Positions 1 through 8,924 of a DNA stretch of 64,000 bases are shown here, piece by piece; the first letter of the stretch is position 1, and each line of letters opens with the position of its first letter. The stretch comes from Polynucleobacter sp. UB-Tiil-W10 (lineage in GTDB: Bacteria; Pseudomonadota; Gammaproteobacteria; Burkholderiales; Burkholderiaceae). The stretch spans positions 1,178,001-1,242,000 of the forward strand of contig NZ_JACVPZ010000001.1 of NCBI RefSeq assembly GCF_018881605.1, read 5' to 3'. A program made the translations under genes and the position numbers. Below the pieces are notes generated by a model. The model made no database searches and was not told the origin of the DNA. It was given only the letters and a program-made list of their open reading frames with translations.

Positions 1-843
1 ATCGGTAACAAGTTATTTGATCCGGTTAAGTTGGTAGACGATTCTCGCTTTTATAATTGCGGAATTGCTGAGGGCAATATGATGGGCGTCGCGGCAGGGA
101 TGGCTCTTTCAGGATTGCGCCCAATTGTTTATACGATAGCTCCGTTTACTACGACTCGGTGTTTTGAGCAGATTCGAGTAGACGTCTGTTATCACAAGGC
201 CCCAGTAATTATCGTGGGCACTGGCTCGGGACTCTCATACGCAGAATTGGGTCCAACGCATCACTCTCTAGAAGACATGGCAATTCTTCGCTCTCTTCCG
301 GGTATGCGAGTGGTTGCACCATGTGATGCAAATGAACTAAGGTCGGTGCTAAGAGCGGCATTAAATGACAATGCCCCAACTTATATACGGATTGGAAAAA
401 AGGGCGAAACAACAATTTTCCCTGAGCCACCCGAGTTAAAAATTGGTAAATCTACTGTCGTTAAGCAAGGTAAAGATATTGCATTGATATGCTCTGGCAC
501 TCTCATGGGTGAGGTTGTTCAAGCAGCACAAAACCTAGCCGAAGTTGGTGTATCTGCAGAAGTAGTGAGCATGCATTCGGTTAAGCCTCTAGATGAAGAT
601 TATCTATTGAGTGCCCAATCTCGTTTTAAGCTAATTGCTAGTATTGAAGAGCATGGTTTGATAGGGGGGCTTGGTGGCGCAATAGCTGAATGGAGGTCCC
701 AAGGAAACCATGCGATAAAACACGTGATGCTAGGTACGCCAGATGAATTTATGCATGAAGTAGGTACGCAAGAATATGCGAGAAATAAGTATGGTTTGAC
801 TTGCAAGAATATCGTAAAGCGTATTCAACAGGCGTTAAGGTAA
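1..843 (+). CDS. Transketolase-type C-terminal subunit (5' end outside window)
   Basis: The frame is open from base 1, so the gene begins before the window. The visible part corresponds to the pyrimidine-binding and C-terminal domains of a transketolase or DXS-like thiamine-diphosphate enzyme. The motif YNCGIAEGNMMGVAAG carries the Glu that in this family activates the cofactor. GTGSGLSYAELGPTHH and the segment SLPGMRVVAPCDANE are also typical. The length fits the second half of a split two-subunit transketolase, as found in many sugar-biosynthesis clusters, with the N-terminal subunit presumably just upstream. It ends 9 bases before a HAD gene and probably starts this operon's visible part. 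The substrate is unknown; family assignment is firm, function in surface-sugar synthesis is inferred from context. Confidence 0.85.
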   Translation: MGNKLFDPVKLVDDSRFYNCGIAEGNMMGVAAGMALSGLRPIVYTIAPFTTTRCFEQIRVDVCYHKAPVIIVGTGSGLSYAELGPTHHSLEDMAILRSLPGMRVVAPCDANELRSVLRAALNDNAPTYIRIGKKGETTIFPEPPELKIGKSTVVKQGKDIALICSGTLMGEVVQAAQNLAEVGVSAEVVSMHSVKPLDEDYLLSAQSRFKLIASIEEHGLIGGLGGAIAEWRSQGNHAIKHVMLGTPDEFMHEVGTQEYARNKYGLTCKNIVKRIQQALR

Positions 844-852
844 GGTCTATTG

Positions 853-1485
853 ATGAGAATTGGATTGGACTTTGATAATACGATAGTTAGCTACGATCAC
901 TTGTTTCATAAAGTTGCCCTAGAAAAATCTCTTATCTCCCATGAAGTTCCCATTAATAAGGTAGCAGTAAGGGATTACTTGCGTAATACGAACCAAGAAG
1001 ATGCATGGACTGAGATGCAAGGTTATGTATATGGTGCGAGAATGAATGAGGCAATTGCCTATCCCGGCCTAATAGCTGCACTAAGGGCTATTAGGGACGC
1101 TGGTCATGAACTCTTTATTGTGAGTCATAAAACGCAATATCCATATGCCGGTGAACGTTATGACCTTCATGAAGCATCTCGCTCTTGGATTGCCTATCAT
1201 CTTCAGGCCCCTGAATCCACACTGATTCACAAATCGAATGTATTTTTCAATCCTAGTAAAGATGAAAAAATTGAAAAGATTTCTCAGTTAAAGTGCGATA
1301 TTTTTTTGGATGACTTACCAGAGATACTCTTGGCAACACACTTTCCTCAAGATACAAAAAAATGCTTGTTTGATCCAGAGGGTCATTATGTCGGCCTTGA
1401 AAATGAGATTCTTGTGAATCTTCAGTCCTGGAAAGCATTTTCCGATTGGGTTCATAACCTAGGACGGAATAATGAATCCAGCTAA
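853..1485 (+). CDS. HAD-like hydrolase family protein
   Basis: A protein of 210 residues with HAD-type signatures: DFDNT near residues 6-10 supplies the nucleophile-plus-two Asp pair, FIVSHKT fits motif II, and FLDDLPE near residue 150 fits the acidic motif IV. A TTG lies directly before the ATG at 853; the ATG is taken as the start. The gene follows the transketolase by 9 bases and overlaps the next gene by 14 bases, so all are likely co-transcribed. A phosphatase acting on a sugar phosphate of the same pathway is possible, but the substrate cannot be read from sequence. Confidence 0.75.
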   Translation: MRIGLDFDNTIVSYDHLFHKVALEKSLISHEVPINKVAVRDYLRNTNQEDAWTEMQGYVYGARMNEAIAYPGLIAALRAIRDAGHELFIVSHKTQYPYAGERYDLHEASRSWIAYHLQAPESTLIHKSNVFFNPSKDEKIEKISQLKCDIFLDDLPEILLATHFPQDTKKCLFDPEGHYVGLENEILVNLQSWKAFSDWVHNLGRNNESS

Positions 1486-2515
1486 TTTGATAGAAGAGAT
1501 CAGGAAGTCGCTTGATGCTAACAATATACTCGATGAGCTCACCGAAATTAAGGTGCTGAAGGGCGGTAAAAATAATCAAACATATAAGGTAGATTTAAGA
1601 ACTGGAGCTAGCTACGTTGTAAAGAAATACTTTAAACATTCCCACGATTTACGTAATCGTCAAAATGCAGAATTTTTATTTACCACCTATGCCAATAAAG
1701 TCGCCTCAAATTTTGTACCTCGGGTACTTTTTTCCGATGCAATGAATGGAATGACACTTTTTGAGTATCTTCAGGGCTCCCCCGTTATTGATAAAGAGGT
1801 TGCAGATTTAGAAGTTAAGTACGCCATTGATTTTGTGAATGCATTGAACGATAAAACGCTTAAAAAAACAGAAGCTCAATTACCTGATGCCTCAGAAGCA
1901 TGCTTTACGATTAAAGCTCACTTAGATTTAATTGATTCCCGTATTGATGTATTGCATGACGTTTTAAATAAAGGCAAAGACCAAGATGCATCAGAATTTA
2001 TTGGGCAATTGGCTCACCATTGGAATGAGCTCAAAAGATCTATATTTCAGTATTGCACCAATTCTGCTATTGCAATTGATCTCGCCTTGCCGCCTGAGGA
2101 TAGATGTATTTCGCCCTCAGATTTTGGATTTCATAATGCACTCAAGGATCCCTGTGGTGCCATGCGCTTTATAGACTTTGAATATGCCGGTTGGGACGAC
2201 CCCGCTAAATTAGTGGGAGATTTTTTTGCCCAACTAGAAGTTCCAGTTCCAGAGAAATTTGCTGAAGTTTTTATAGAATCCATTTCGCATAATTTTTCAG
2301 GAGCGCATGAATTTAAAATTCGCTCAAAATTATTGCTGCCGGTTTATAAAATAAAATGGTGTTGTATTGCATTAAATGTTTATCTTCCGGCTCATTTAAG
2401 CCGTCGTCAATTTTCCAATCCTTTGGTTGATGTTTCTGGCTTACAGTCTGATCAGTTATCAAAGGCGAAAACTATTCTTTCAAACTTGCAGAAAAAAAAC
2501 TATGAACTACATTGA
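1472..2515 (+). CDS. Phosphotransferase of the APH/choline-kinase fold
   Basis: The 347-residue protein has the layout of aminoglycoside/choline kinase-like enzymes. The N-lobe has KVLKGGKNNQTYKV and YVVKKYF, the latter giving a plausible ATP-binding Lys. SDFGFHNAL near residue 217 matches the catalytic-loop motif (Asp with a following Asn), and FIDFEYAGWDDP near 232 supplies the metal-binding Asp. Such kinases in polysaccharide loci phosphorylate sugars, amino alcohols or choline-like groups. It overlaps the HAD gene by 14 bases and the following methyltransferase by 14 bases, so it sits inside a tightly coupled operon. The substrate is unknown. Confidence 0.8.
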   Translation: MNPANLIEEIRKSLDANNILDELTEIKVLKGGKNNQTYKVDLRTGASYVVKKYFKHSHDLRNRQNAEFLFTTYANKVASNFVPRVLFSDAMNGMTLFEYLQGSPVIDKEVADLEVKYAIDFVNALNDKTLKKTEAQLPDASEACFTIKAHLDLIDSRIDVLHDVLNKGKDQDASEFIGQLAHHWNELKRSIFQYCTNSAIAIDLALPPEDRCISPSDFGFHNALKDPCGAMRFIDFEYAGWDDPAKLVGDFFAQLEVPVPEKFAEVFIESISHNFSGAHEFKIRSKLLLPVYKIKWCCIALNVYLPAHLSRRQFSNPLVDVSGLQSDQLSKAKTILSNLQKKNYELH

Positions 2516-3173
2516 TTTTATGTCTCCTCTTCATAAGAGTACTGTTCGTGATTATTTAGCTCGCGTTAATGACTCGGAGTATCCAAAAGCCAAGGCAGCA
2601 GATCTTGCTAAAAAATGGGCATTTGATTATTGGGATGGAGATCGACGAATTAACTACGGCGGGTATCGATATATGGAAGGTCGCTGGGAGAAGGTTGCGC
2701 GCTTGATGGCAGAGCATTACGGAATAAAGCCTGGCGATAAAATATTAGATATTGGGTGCGGCAAAGGTTTTTTACTGTTTGACTTTTTAAAAGTGGTTCC
2801 CGGAATAGAGATATATGGAATCGATATCTCGAGTTACGCTATTGACAATAGTAAGGAAGAAATTCGAGATCAACTACAAGTTGGTAGTGCAACAGCGCTA
2901 CCATGGAAAGATCAGACATTTGACTTTGTTTATTCCATCAATACATTTCATAATCTTCATAATTACGATCTTGATTTGGCCCTAAAAGAGATGGAACGAG
3001 TAGGCAAGAATAATAAGTATGTTTGTGTTGAGTCTTATCGCAATGAAATTGAAAAAATGAATTTGCTTTATTGGCAAGTAACTTGCGAGGCTTTTTGTAC
3101 GCCTGAAGAATGGCAGTGGTGGTTCAAGCAAACGGGCTATAGCGGTGATTATTCTTTTATCTATTTTGAGTAG
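2502..3173 (+). CDS. Class I SAM-dependent methyltransferase
   Basis: A protein of 223 residues with a clear Rossmann methyltransferase core: ILDIGCGKGFLLFDF near residue 80 is SAM motif I, YGIDIS the acidic motif II, and FDFVYSINTFHNL motif IV. The frame is open further upstream to 2427, but the ATG at 2502 is preferred because it gives a normal N-terminus and a 14-base overlap with the kinase gene, like its neighbours. The C-terminus mentions no extra domain. It belongs to the modification operon at the left of the polysaccharide locus; the methyl acceptor is not known. Confidence 0.8.
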   Translation: MNYIDFMSPLHKSTVRDYLARVNDSEYPKAKAADLAKKWAFDYWDGDRRINYGGYRYMEGRWEKVARLMAEHYGIKPGDKILDIGCGKGFLLFDFLKVVPGIEIYGIDISSYAIDNSKEEIRDQLQVGSATALPWKDQTFDFVYSINTFHNLHNYDLDLALKEMERVGKNNKYVCVESYRNEIEKMNLLYWQVTCEAFCTPEEWQWWFKQTGYSGDYSFIYFE

Positions 3174-3181
3174 GTCTTAAT

Positions 3182-4231
3182 ATGACAATGCCACGTACTA
3201 TGAGGGCGGCCATATTGGTCGAGCAAAAGAAACCTTTAATTGTTGATGAAATTCAATTACCCGATGCCTTGGAAATAGGTCAAGTATTAGTTAAGGTTCA
3301 CTTTAGCGGAATTTGTGGCTCGCAACTTGGTGAGATTGATGGCGCTAAAGGTGAGGATAAATTCTTGCCGCACTTGTTAGGGCATGAAGCTTCTGGAACG
3401 GTAATTGAGATAGGCGCCGGCGTAAAGCATGTAAAGCCTGGCGACGTGGTGGTATTGCATTGGCGTAAAGGGTTGGGTATAGAAGGCGCCCCTCCAAATT
3501 ATTTATGGAATGGCAAAAAATTAAATGCTGGATGGATAGCTACATTTAATGAATATGCCATTGTTTCGGAAAACCGACTTACCTCAATACCGGCAAACAG
3601 TGATTTAGAGGTTGCTGCTTTGTTTGGCTGTGCGGTAACTACCGGATTTGGAGTGATTGAAAATAATGCAAAGGTGAGAATTGGTGAGTCAGTTGTAGTT
3701 TTTGGTGCTGGTGGGGTAGGTCTTAATATAGTGCAGGCCGCTTCTTTGGTAGGCGCCTATCCGATCATCGCAGTCGATCTTTATGATAATCGCCTAGCCT
3801 TAGCTAAGGAAATGGGAGCCACTCATTTAATCAATTCGAGCAAAGTAGATGCGAAATTAGGCATTGAAGAAGTGGTAGGGAATTTAGGACTCGATGTTTT
3901 CATTGATAACACTGGACAGCCCAAAATTATTGAGCTTGGATATCAGATTACTAAGCAGCAAGGAAGGATAGTTTTAGTGGGTGTCCCAAGAAAAGGTAAT
4001 GAAATTCAGGTGTATTCACTACCTTTGCATTTCGGGAAAAAAATTACAGGATCACATGGCGGGGAATCTGTTCCGCAAGATGATATACCGAGATATCACA
4101 ATATGTATTTGGCAAACAGAATATCTTTAGAAGAGCTTATTACTGAGAAATATTGTCTTGAAGATGTGAATATTGCAATAGAAAATATGCGTAATGGCCA
4201 AGCATCTGGCCGCTGTTTAGTTCAATTGTAA
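3182..4231 (+). CDS. Zinc-type medium-chain alcohol dehydrogenase family protein
   Basis: An MDR oxidoreductase of 349 residues. The catalytic-zinc ligands are in place: Cys45 in FSGICGSQLGE and His68-Glu69 in LLGHEASG. The Rossmann motif VVFGAGGVGLNIVQAA begins near residue 172. The four-Cys structural zinc loop normal in yeast-type ADHs is absent from the region around residues 90-115, which instead reads VVVLHWRKGLGIEGAPPNY, as in some sugar or polyol dehydrogenase-like members. The gene sits 8 bases after the methyltransferase and 11 before the dioxygenase. Oxidation or reduction of a sugar-like intermediate is the likely role by context. Confidence 0.85.
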   Translation: MTMPRTMRAAILVEQKKPLIVDEIQLPDALEIGQVLVKVHFSGICGSQLGEIDGAKGEDKFLPHLLGHEASGTVIEIGAGVKHVKPGDVVVLHWRKGLGIEGAPPNYLWNGKKLNAGWIATFNEYAIVSENRLTSIPANSDLEVAALFGCAVTTGFGVIENNAKVRIGESVVVFGAGGVGLNIVQAASLVGAYPIIAVDLYDNRLALAKEMGATHLINSSKVDAKLGIEEVVGNLGLDVFIDNTGQPKIIELGYQITKQQGRIVLVGVPRKGNEIQVYSLPLHFGKKITGSHGGESVPQDDIPRYHNMYLANRISLEELITEKYCLEDVNIAIENMRNGQASGRCLVQL

Positions 4232-4242
4232 AAGAGGCTTAG

Positions 4243-5004
4243 ATGAGTTTAAGAGATCAAATCTTTGGTGAAATGGGATATTCATCTGATTACAGACTAA
4301 ATCAGGAGGAGTTAAAAGCATTACGCTTATTTGTCAGCGATCATTGGCTACAGGGAATTGCAAAAAGTAATCCAGAGCTATTGAATGAAGCAAAAGAGAT
4401 TGGAATTGAAAACTATCATTTAATTGCTGATAAATTAAATCACAAGCAAGTTTGGCCTAAATCGAATCGTGTATTGACTCAATCAGTTGTTGAGAAAATA
4501 AAAACTTTTCCCTTTATTGCCAAATTAAAGGATGAATTGGGGGAATTTACTATTTCAGACGTTTACGATACTTATCAACACTGCGGAGAGCAGGAAATAT
4601 ATTGGAGGCTTGTTCGACCAAATGTTGCTAGTGATGTTGGTCCACTGCATGTGGATAAATGGTTCCACGAATCTTTCAATATGGGTGAAGGAATGTTTCC
4701 GGCCGGAGTTGTAACTGTGAAAATTTGGATCCCACTATTTTGTGAGCCTGGAAAAAATGGCCTTTCACTCGTTCCTGGGTCTCACTTACATAAATGGAGC
4801 TTTCACGTAGAGAATATTGAGGGCTTACCAAAACCAATCCCTGAAGACGATTTATCTAAATTGAATGCCCAACTGATGCATACAGAATCCGGAAATATGC
4901 TGATATTCCATGAGAATACGCTTCATGGTGGCGTGGTAAATAGAGGTAATAAAACAAGGGTCAGCGCAGAAATAACTTTGGTTTTAAGTAATAATAATTT
5001 TTAA
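4243..5004 (+). CDS. Phytanoyl-CoA dioxygenase (PhyH) family protein
   Basis: A 253-residue protein with the Fe(II)/2-oxoglutarate dioxygenase metal triad: His and Asp in GPLHVDKWFHE (about residues 136 and 138) and the distal His in HENTLHGGVVNRGNKTRVS (about 228), followed by an Arg ten residues on that fits 2-oxoglutarate binding. KIWIPLFCEPGKNGLSLVPGSH is the usual PhyH mid-region. It would hydroxylate or otherwise oxidise a substrate of the operon. The small gap on both sides supports co-transcription with the dehydrogenases around it. Confidence 0.8.
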   Translation: MSLRDQIFGEMGYSSDYRLNQEELKALRLFVSDHWLQGIAKSNPELLNEAKEIGIENYHLIADKLNHKQVWPKSNRVLTQSVVEKIKTFPFIAKLKDELGEFTISDVYDTYQHCGEQEIYWRLVRPNVASDVGPLHVDKWFHESFNMGEGMFPAGVVTVKIWIPLFCEPGKNGLSLVPGSHLHKWSFHVENIEGLPKPIPEDDLSKLNAQLMHTESGNMLIFHENTLHGGVVNRGNKTRVSAEITLVLSNNNF

Positions 5005-5021
5005 GGTATTAATAGGAAAAA

Positions 5022-5762
5022 ATGGCACATACATTAATAGTTGGTGGAACTAAAGGCTTGGGTCGAGTTGTATTACGTCTTTTGGCAAAGCGTGGAGATT
5101 TAGTTTCTGTCATCGGTAGGAGCGAGCTCTCGCCTGAGGATAAGAATTCGGGAAGTATTGATGGGTACCAGGCAGACCTTTCTGATCTAAAGTCCATTGA
5201 GAAGGCTGTGAATCAGATGGTAGCTAAAAATGGGGGGATCAATTACTGCATCTTTCTTCAAAGATATAGAGGCAAAGATAATGAATGGATTGGGGAGTTG
5301 GAGACAACTCTCACGGCAACTAAATCTGTCGTTGAAACTATCTTGCCCGTATTTTCTAAAGAGGGTGACAAAGCATTGTTGATGGTGAGCTCCGTTTTTA
5401 GTAAGTACGTCGGTGAAGGCCAATCTGCAAGCTACCATGTTGCCAAAGCTGGCCTTGATCAACTAATGCGTTTTTATGCTTTAAATTTAGGTCCCCAAGG
5501 TATTCGTTCTAATGGCGTAACTCCATTCACTTTTTTGAAGGAAGAGTCTAAAAAATTCTATTTTGATAATCCACAAATCATGAAGGTTTATGAAGACATT
5601 ATTCCCTTATCAAGGATGGCAACGGCTGAAGATTCAGCGAATGCGATTGAGTTTTTATGTAGCCCTAAAGCGGGTTTTGTTACCGGCCAGAATATTACTA
5701 TTGACGGGGGTTTATCGTTGGTTTGGCCAGAATCGTTGGCGCGAAGATTGATGGGGGTTTGA
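5022..5762 (+). CDS. Short-chain dehydrogenase/reductase
   Basis: An SDR of 246 residues. LIVGGTKGLGR at residues 5-15 is a variant of the TGxxxGxG cofactor motif, with GG in place of TG. The catalytic Ser lies in LMVSSVFSKY and Tyr138/Lys142 in YHVAKAG. The C-terminal GQNITIDGGLSLVW is the standard SDR ending. A ribosome-binding stretch (AGGAAAAA) precedes the ATG. Together with the MDR enzyme and the dioxygenase it gives the operon three oxidoreductases. NAD or NADP preference is not clear. Confidence 0.85.
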   Translation: MAHTLIVGGTKGLGRVVLRLLAKRGDLVSVIGRSELSPEDKNSGSIDGYQADLSDLKSIEKAVNQMVAKNGGINYCIFLQRYRGKDNEWIGELETTLTATKSVVETILPVFSKEGDKALLMVSSVFSKYVGEGQSASYHVAKAGLDQLMRFYALNLGPQGIRSNGVTPFTFLKEESKKFYFDNPQIMKVYEDIIPLSRMATAEDSANAIEFLCSPKAGFVTGQNITIDGGLSLVWPESLARRLMGV

Positions 5763-5768
5763 AATAGT

Positions 5769-7034
5769 ATGAGTCAAATATCAACCAAGAGAGAGAATTG
5801 CCGTCTCTGTGGCAGCAAAAATTTAAGATTAGTGTTGCCAATAAAAGCCTCCCCTATAGCTGATGCTTTCGTTGGAGCAGATAAGTTACTGATTACACAG
5901 CCACTCGCTCCTCTAGATTTATACATGTGTAGTGACTGTGGGCATGCACAAAATCTAGATGTGGTTAATCCCGAATTGCTTTTTAGAGAATATATTTTTA
6001 CAACCTCAAGCTCCAAGGGGCTAATAGATCACTTTAAAAAATATGCGACAGATGTAGTTGATCATTTTAAGATCAATCGCGGTTCCTTGATTATTGAATT
6101 GGGTAGTAATGACGGGACCTTGCTAAAGTTTTTTAAAGATCTTGGTATGAAAGTATTGGGGGTGGATCCCGCAAGAGAGATTGCCAATAAAGCCACGGTT
6201 TCAGGAATAAAAACCATACCTGACTACTTCGACAGTGAGCTATCCAAAAAAATCTTATCAGAATACGGTCCAGCAAAGCTCATAGTAGCTAATAATGTCT
6301 ATGCTCACGCTGACCAATTAGGTGATATTACTAAAGGTATTGCTCAATTACTGGATGATGACGGAGTTTTTATTTTTGAGGTTTCTTATCTCCTAGATAT
6401 AGTCGATAAATTTGTATTTGACACTATTTACCACGAACATTTGTCTTATCACTCAATAAAACCATTCGTTCAATTTTTTAAATCTCATGGTTTGCAATTA
6501 TTTGACGTTGAGTCCATTGGGACTAAGGGCGGATCAATCCGTGGTTTTGTTCAAAAGGTAAATGGCGGTCGTCCTGAAAAGCCCATCATTCAAAAAATGC
6601 TTAGTATTGAAAACGAGCGAGGACTCCATGAGATCGGTATATTTTCAGAATATGCCCATCAAATTGAGGAAAGAAAAAATTCCTTACTTAACGTTATAAA
6701 AAAATTAAGGGCAGAAGGTAAAAAAGTTGTTGGCTATGGCGCCTCAACCACTGTCACAACGTTAATGTATCACTTTGAATTAACCGATCAACTGGATTAT
6801 TTGATCGATGACAATGAGCGTAAGCATGGTTTATTCAGCCCAGGTTGCCATCTCCCAGTCGTTCCCTCTAGTGTATTGCGAGAAGATCCTCCGGATGTTG
6901 TGGTTATCTTGGCATGGCAGTATGCAAAACCAATTATGGAAAAGAATAAGGACTTCTTGGAGCGTGGCGGATTATTCATTGTTCCACTGCCAAATCTTCA
7001 AGTAATTTCAAAACAGAACATTGGGGATATTTAA
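5769..7034 (+). CDS. Zinc-finger C-methyltransferase-like protein (Methyltransf_13/14 layout)
   Basis: The 421-residue protein has the three-part layout of sugar C-methyltransferases such as TylCIII/NovU: an N-terminal zinc-binding region with Cys11/Cys14 and Cys54/Cys57 (CRLCGS and CSDCGHAQ), a SAM domain with IIELGSNDGTLL near residues 107-118, and a C-terminal domain with VVGYGASTTVTTLM and YLIDDNERKHG. Members usually methylate NDP-keto-sugars. It follows the SDR by 6 bases and abuts the next gene directly. Compare the related gene at 8921-10123, where the SAM motif is not recognisable. Confidence 0.85.
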   Translation: MSQISTKRENCRLCGSKNLRLVLPIKASPIADAFVGADKLLITQPLAPLDLYMCSDCGHAQNLDVVNPELLFREYIFTTSSSKGLIDHFKKYATDVVDHFKINRGSLIIELGSNDGTLLKFFKDLGMKVLGVDPAREIANKATVSGIKTIPDYFDSELSKKILSEYGPAKLIVANNVYAHADQLGDITKGIAQLLDDDGVFIFEVSYLLDIVDKFVFDTIYHEHLSYHSIKPFVQFFKSHGLQLFDVESIGTKGGSIRGFVQKVNGGRPEKPIIQKMLSIENERGLHEIGIFSEYAHQIEERKNSLLNVIKKLRAEGKKVVGYGASTTVTTLMYHFELTDQLDYLIDDNERKHGLFSPGCHLPVVPSSVLREDPPDVVVILAWQYAKPIMEKNKDFLERGGLFIVPLPNLQVISKQNIGDI

Positions 7035-8213
7035 ATGCATTCAAACGAGGCATTAAAGCGGCAAACACACCTTGAGTTTTACCAACAACATGGAATAAGT
7101 CCAGTTAGTTACGACATTAAAAACTTAAGTGACCATTTTGAGCGCAGAGCGTCTTTGTATGATCAGCTTGCGCTACCAACCCTTGCATTTTCAAAATCTA
7201 GGGTATTGGAAGTTGCAGCAGGAACCGGACATAACAGTCTTTATATAGCTGCTCAACATCCTGCAAGCTTAGTATTGTTAGAGCCAAATTCTGTAGGTAT
7301 TAATGAAATTAAATCCACGTATAGTCAATTTGGGGCTGACTTTATAGAGCCAATATTGATAACAAAAAAGCTAGAGGACTATTTTCCTGAGTCCCCCTAT
7401 GAAATTGTAATTTGTGAAAATTGGCTTGGAACGTCTAAGCATGAGCAATTGTTGCTCAATAAATTAAAATCATTTGTCGGCCCCAGGGGAATACTTGTTA
7501 TAACGACTGTCTCGCCTGTAGGCTTTTTACCTAATCTAATTAGACGTTTTTTATCTTCTTTAGTTGCCCCACTAAATTTATCATTTGAAGAGAGATCGAC
7601 AATATTAAAAAATGCGTTTCAGTCGCATTTAGATACATTAAAGGCGATGACAAGAAATGTAGAAGATTGGGTGCACGATAATATGATTAATCCTGCTTAT
7701 TTTGATCTTTGCCTAAGTACACCTACAGCATTGGATTTGTTCGGGGTCGAATTTGAAATCTTAGGATCATCACCATCCATCTCAGAAGATTGGCGGTGGT
7801 TCAAAAGTCTCTATGGCGAAGATAAAAGCAGCAATATTCATTACCTAAAAGAATATTGGAAAAAAAATCATAATTTCTTGGACTCTAGGCTAGAACCGTC
7901 CTCTGGAGACGCTGAAGTAAATATTGGATTGGAAAACAAAGCCATTGAATTTTTAGAGGCTGTGAGGGCGCATGAAGATGGTCTTATTCAGGGTAAAAAT
8001 GTTGAAAAGTTACGATCTAAGGTTGCATCAGTTCTACAGGAGTTTATTGGACTTCTTCCTGAGTCTGTTCTCCTAGCAAAGGTTGCTCTAGAGGATGCTT
8101 TAAATCTCATCCAAAATAACAATAAAATTAATGTCGCAGATATAGCCGACTCTGAAAATTTTGCCCACTTATTTGGACGTGAAACTTCTTATATTTCTGT
8201 GCAAAAAATATAA
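7035..8213 (+). CDS. Class I SAM-dependent methyltransferase, long C-terminal region
   Basis: A protein of 392 residues. VLEVAAGTGHNSLYIAA near residues 57-73 is a SAM motif I (AxGTGxN variant) and LVLLEPN follows as the acidic strand. The methyltransferase core spans roughly 30-230; the remaining 160 residues are helical and polar, with no domain I recognise. It starts immediately after the stop of the preceding gene, which argues for translational coupling. DNA is strongly AT-rich like the rest of the left part of the locus. Acceptor unknown. Confidence 0.7.
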   Translation: MHSNEALKRQTHLEFYQQHGISPVSYDIKNLSDHFERRASLYDQLALPTLAFSKSRVLEVAAGTGHNSLYIAAQHPASLVLLEPNSVGINEIKSTYSQFGADFIEPILITKKLEDYFPESPYEIVICENWLGTSKHEQLLLNKLKSFVGPRGILVITTVSPVGFLPNLIRRFLSSLVAPLNLSFEERSTILKNAFQSHLDTLKAMTRNVEDWVHDNMINPAYFDLCLSTPTALDLFGVEFEILGSSPSISEDWRWFKSLYGEDKSSNIHYLKEYWKKNHNFLDSRLEPSSGDAEVNIGLENKAIEFLEAVRAHEDGLIQGKNVEKLRSKVASVLQEFIGLLPESVLLAKVALEDALNLIQNNNKINVADIADSENFAHLFGRETSYISVQKI

Positions 8214-8240
8214 ATATTGAATAATGAAAAGGTTAGCAAA

Positions 8241-8924
8241 ATGACTGCTAGAACAGTAGAAGCTCAATATGATGGGCATGTCGAATTAAAGTTAAATCAA
8301 GGTTTAACTAAATTAGGCATTGAAAAAAATGCAAATTGGCACACAGATCCAAGAAGGCTTGTTTTTGCATTATCAAGATACAAATTTGTATCAAAAATGT
8401 TAAGTGGAAAAAATAGAGTATTGGAAGTAGGATGTGGTGATGCATTTCCTATGAGAATTCTTCTTCAAGAAGTAAAAAGTGTGCATGGAATTGATATAGA
8501 CCCAATCTTTATTGAGGATGCCCTTGCTCGAATGGATCCGAAATGGCCATTTACATGTGCTGTTCACGATATAACTAGTGGCCACTTGCAGGAAAAGTTC
8601 GATGCTGCGTTTTCACTCGATGTTCTGGAGCATATCCCCAAAGAGCAAGATGATGTGTATTTCACCAATATTGCAGCTAGCCTGACTAATAGCGGTGTGC
8701 TGATTGTGGGCATGCCGTCGCTCGAATCGCAAGCCTATGCTTCCCCGCTCAGCAAAATCGGACATGTCAATTGCAAAACCGGCGCTGAACTTAAAACGCT
8801 GGCTGAAAGGCATTTCCAAAATGTGTTTATTTTTTCGATGAACGACGAAGTTGTACACACTGGCTATCAACCCATGTCGCAGTACCTTTTTGCGCTGTGC
8901 GTTGGTAAGCTTTCTACATCATGA
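8241..8924 (+). CDS. Class I SAM-dependent methyltransferase with a compositional break
   Basis: A methyltransferase of about 227 residues: VLEVGCGDAFPMRILL near residue 60 is SAM motif I, VHGIDIDP the second acidic strand, and FDAAFSLDVLEHIPKE motif IV-V. An upstream TTG at 8217 is in frame, but the ATG at 8241 has AAGG 9-12 bases before it and is preferred. The first half is AT-rich with codons such as TTA and AAA; from about 8600 onward codon use changes to GC-richer choices (CTG, GGC, GCC), continuing into the next gene. The reading frame is intact across the change. The gene overlaps the next by 4 bases (ATGA). Confidence 0.8.
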   Translation: MTARTVEAQYDGHVELKLNQGLTKLGIEKNANWHTDPRRLVFALSRYKFVSKMLSGKNRVLEVGCGDAFPMRILLQEVKSVHGIDIDPIFIEDALARMDPKWPFTCAVHDITSGHLQEKFDAAFSLDVLEHIPKEQDDVYFTNIAASLTNSGVLIVGMPSLESQAYASPLSKIGHVNCKTGAELKTLAERHFQNVFIFSMNDEVVHTGYQPMSQYLFALCVGKLSTS

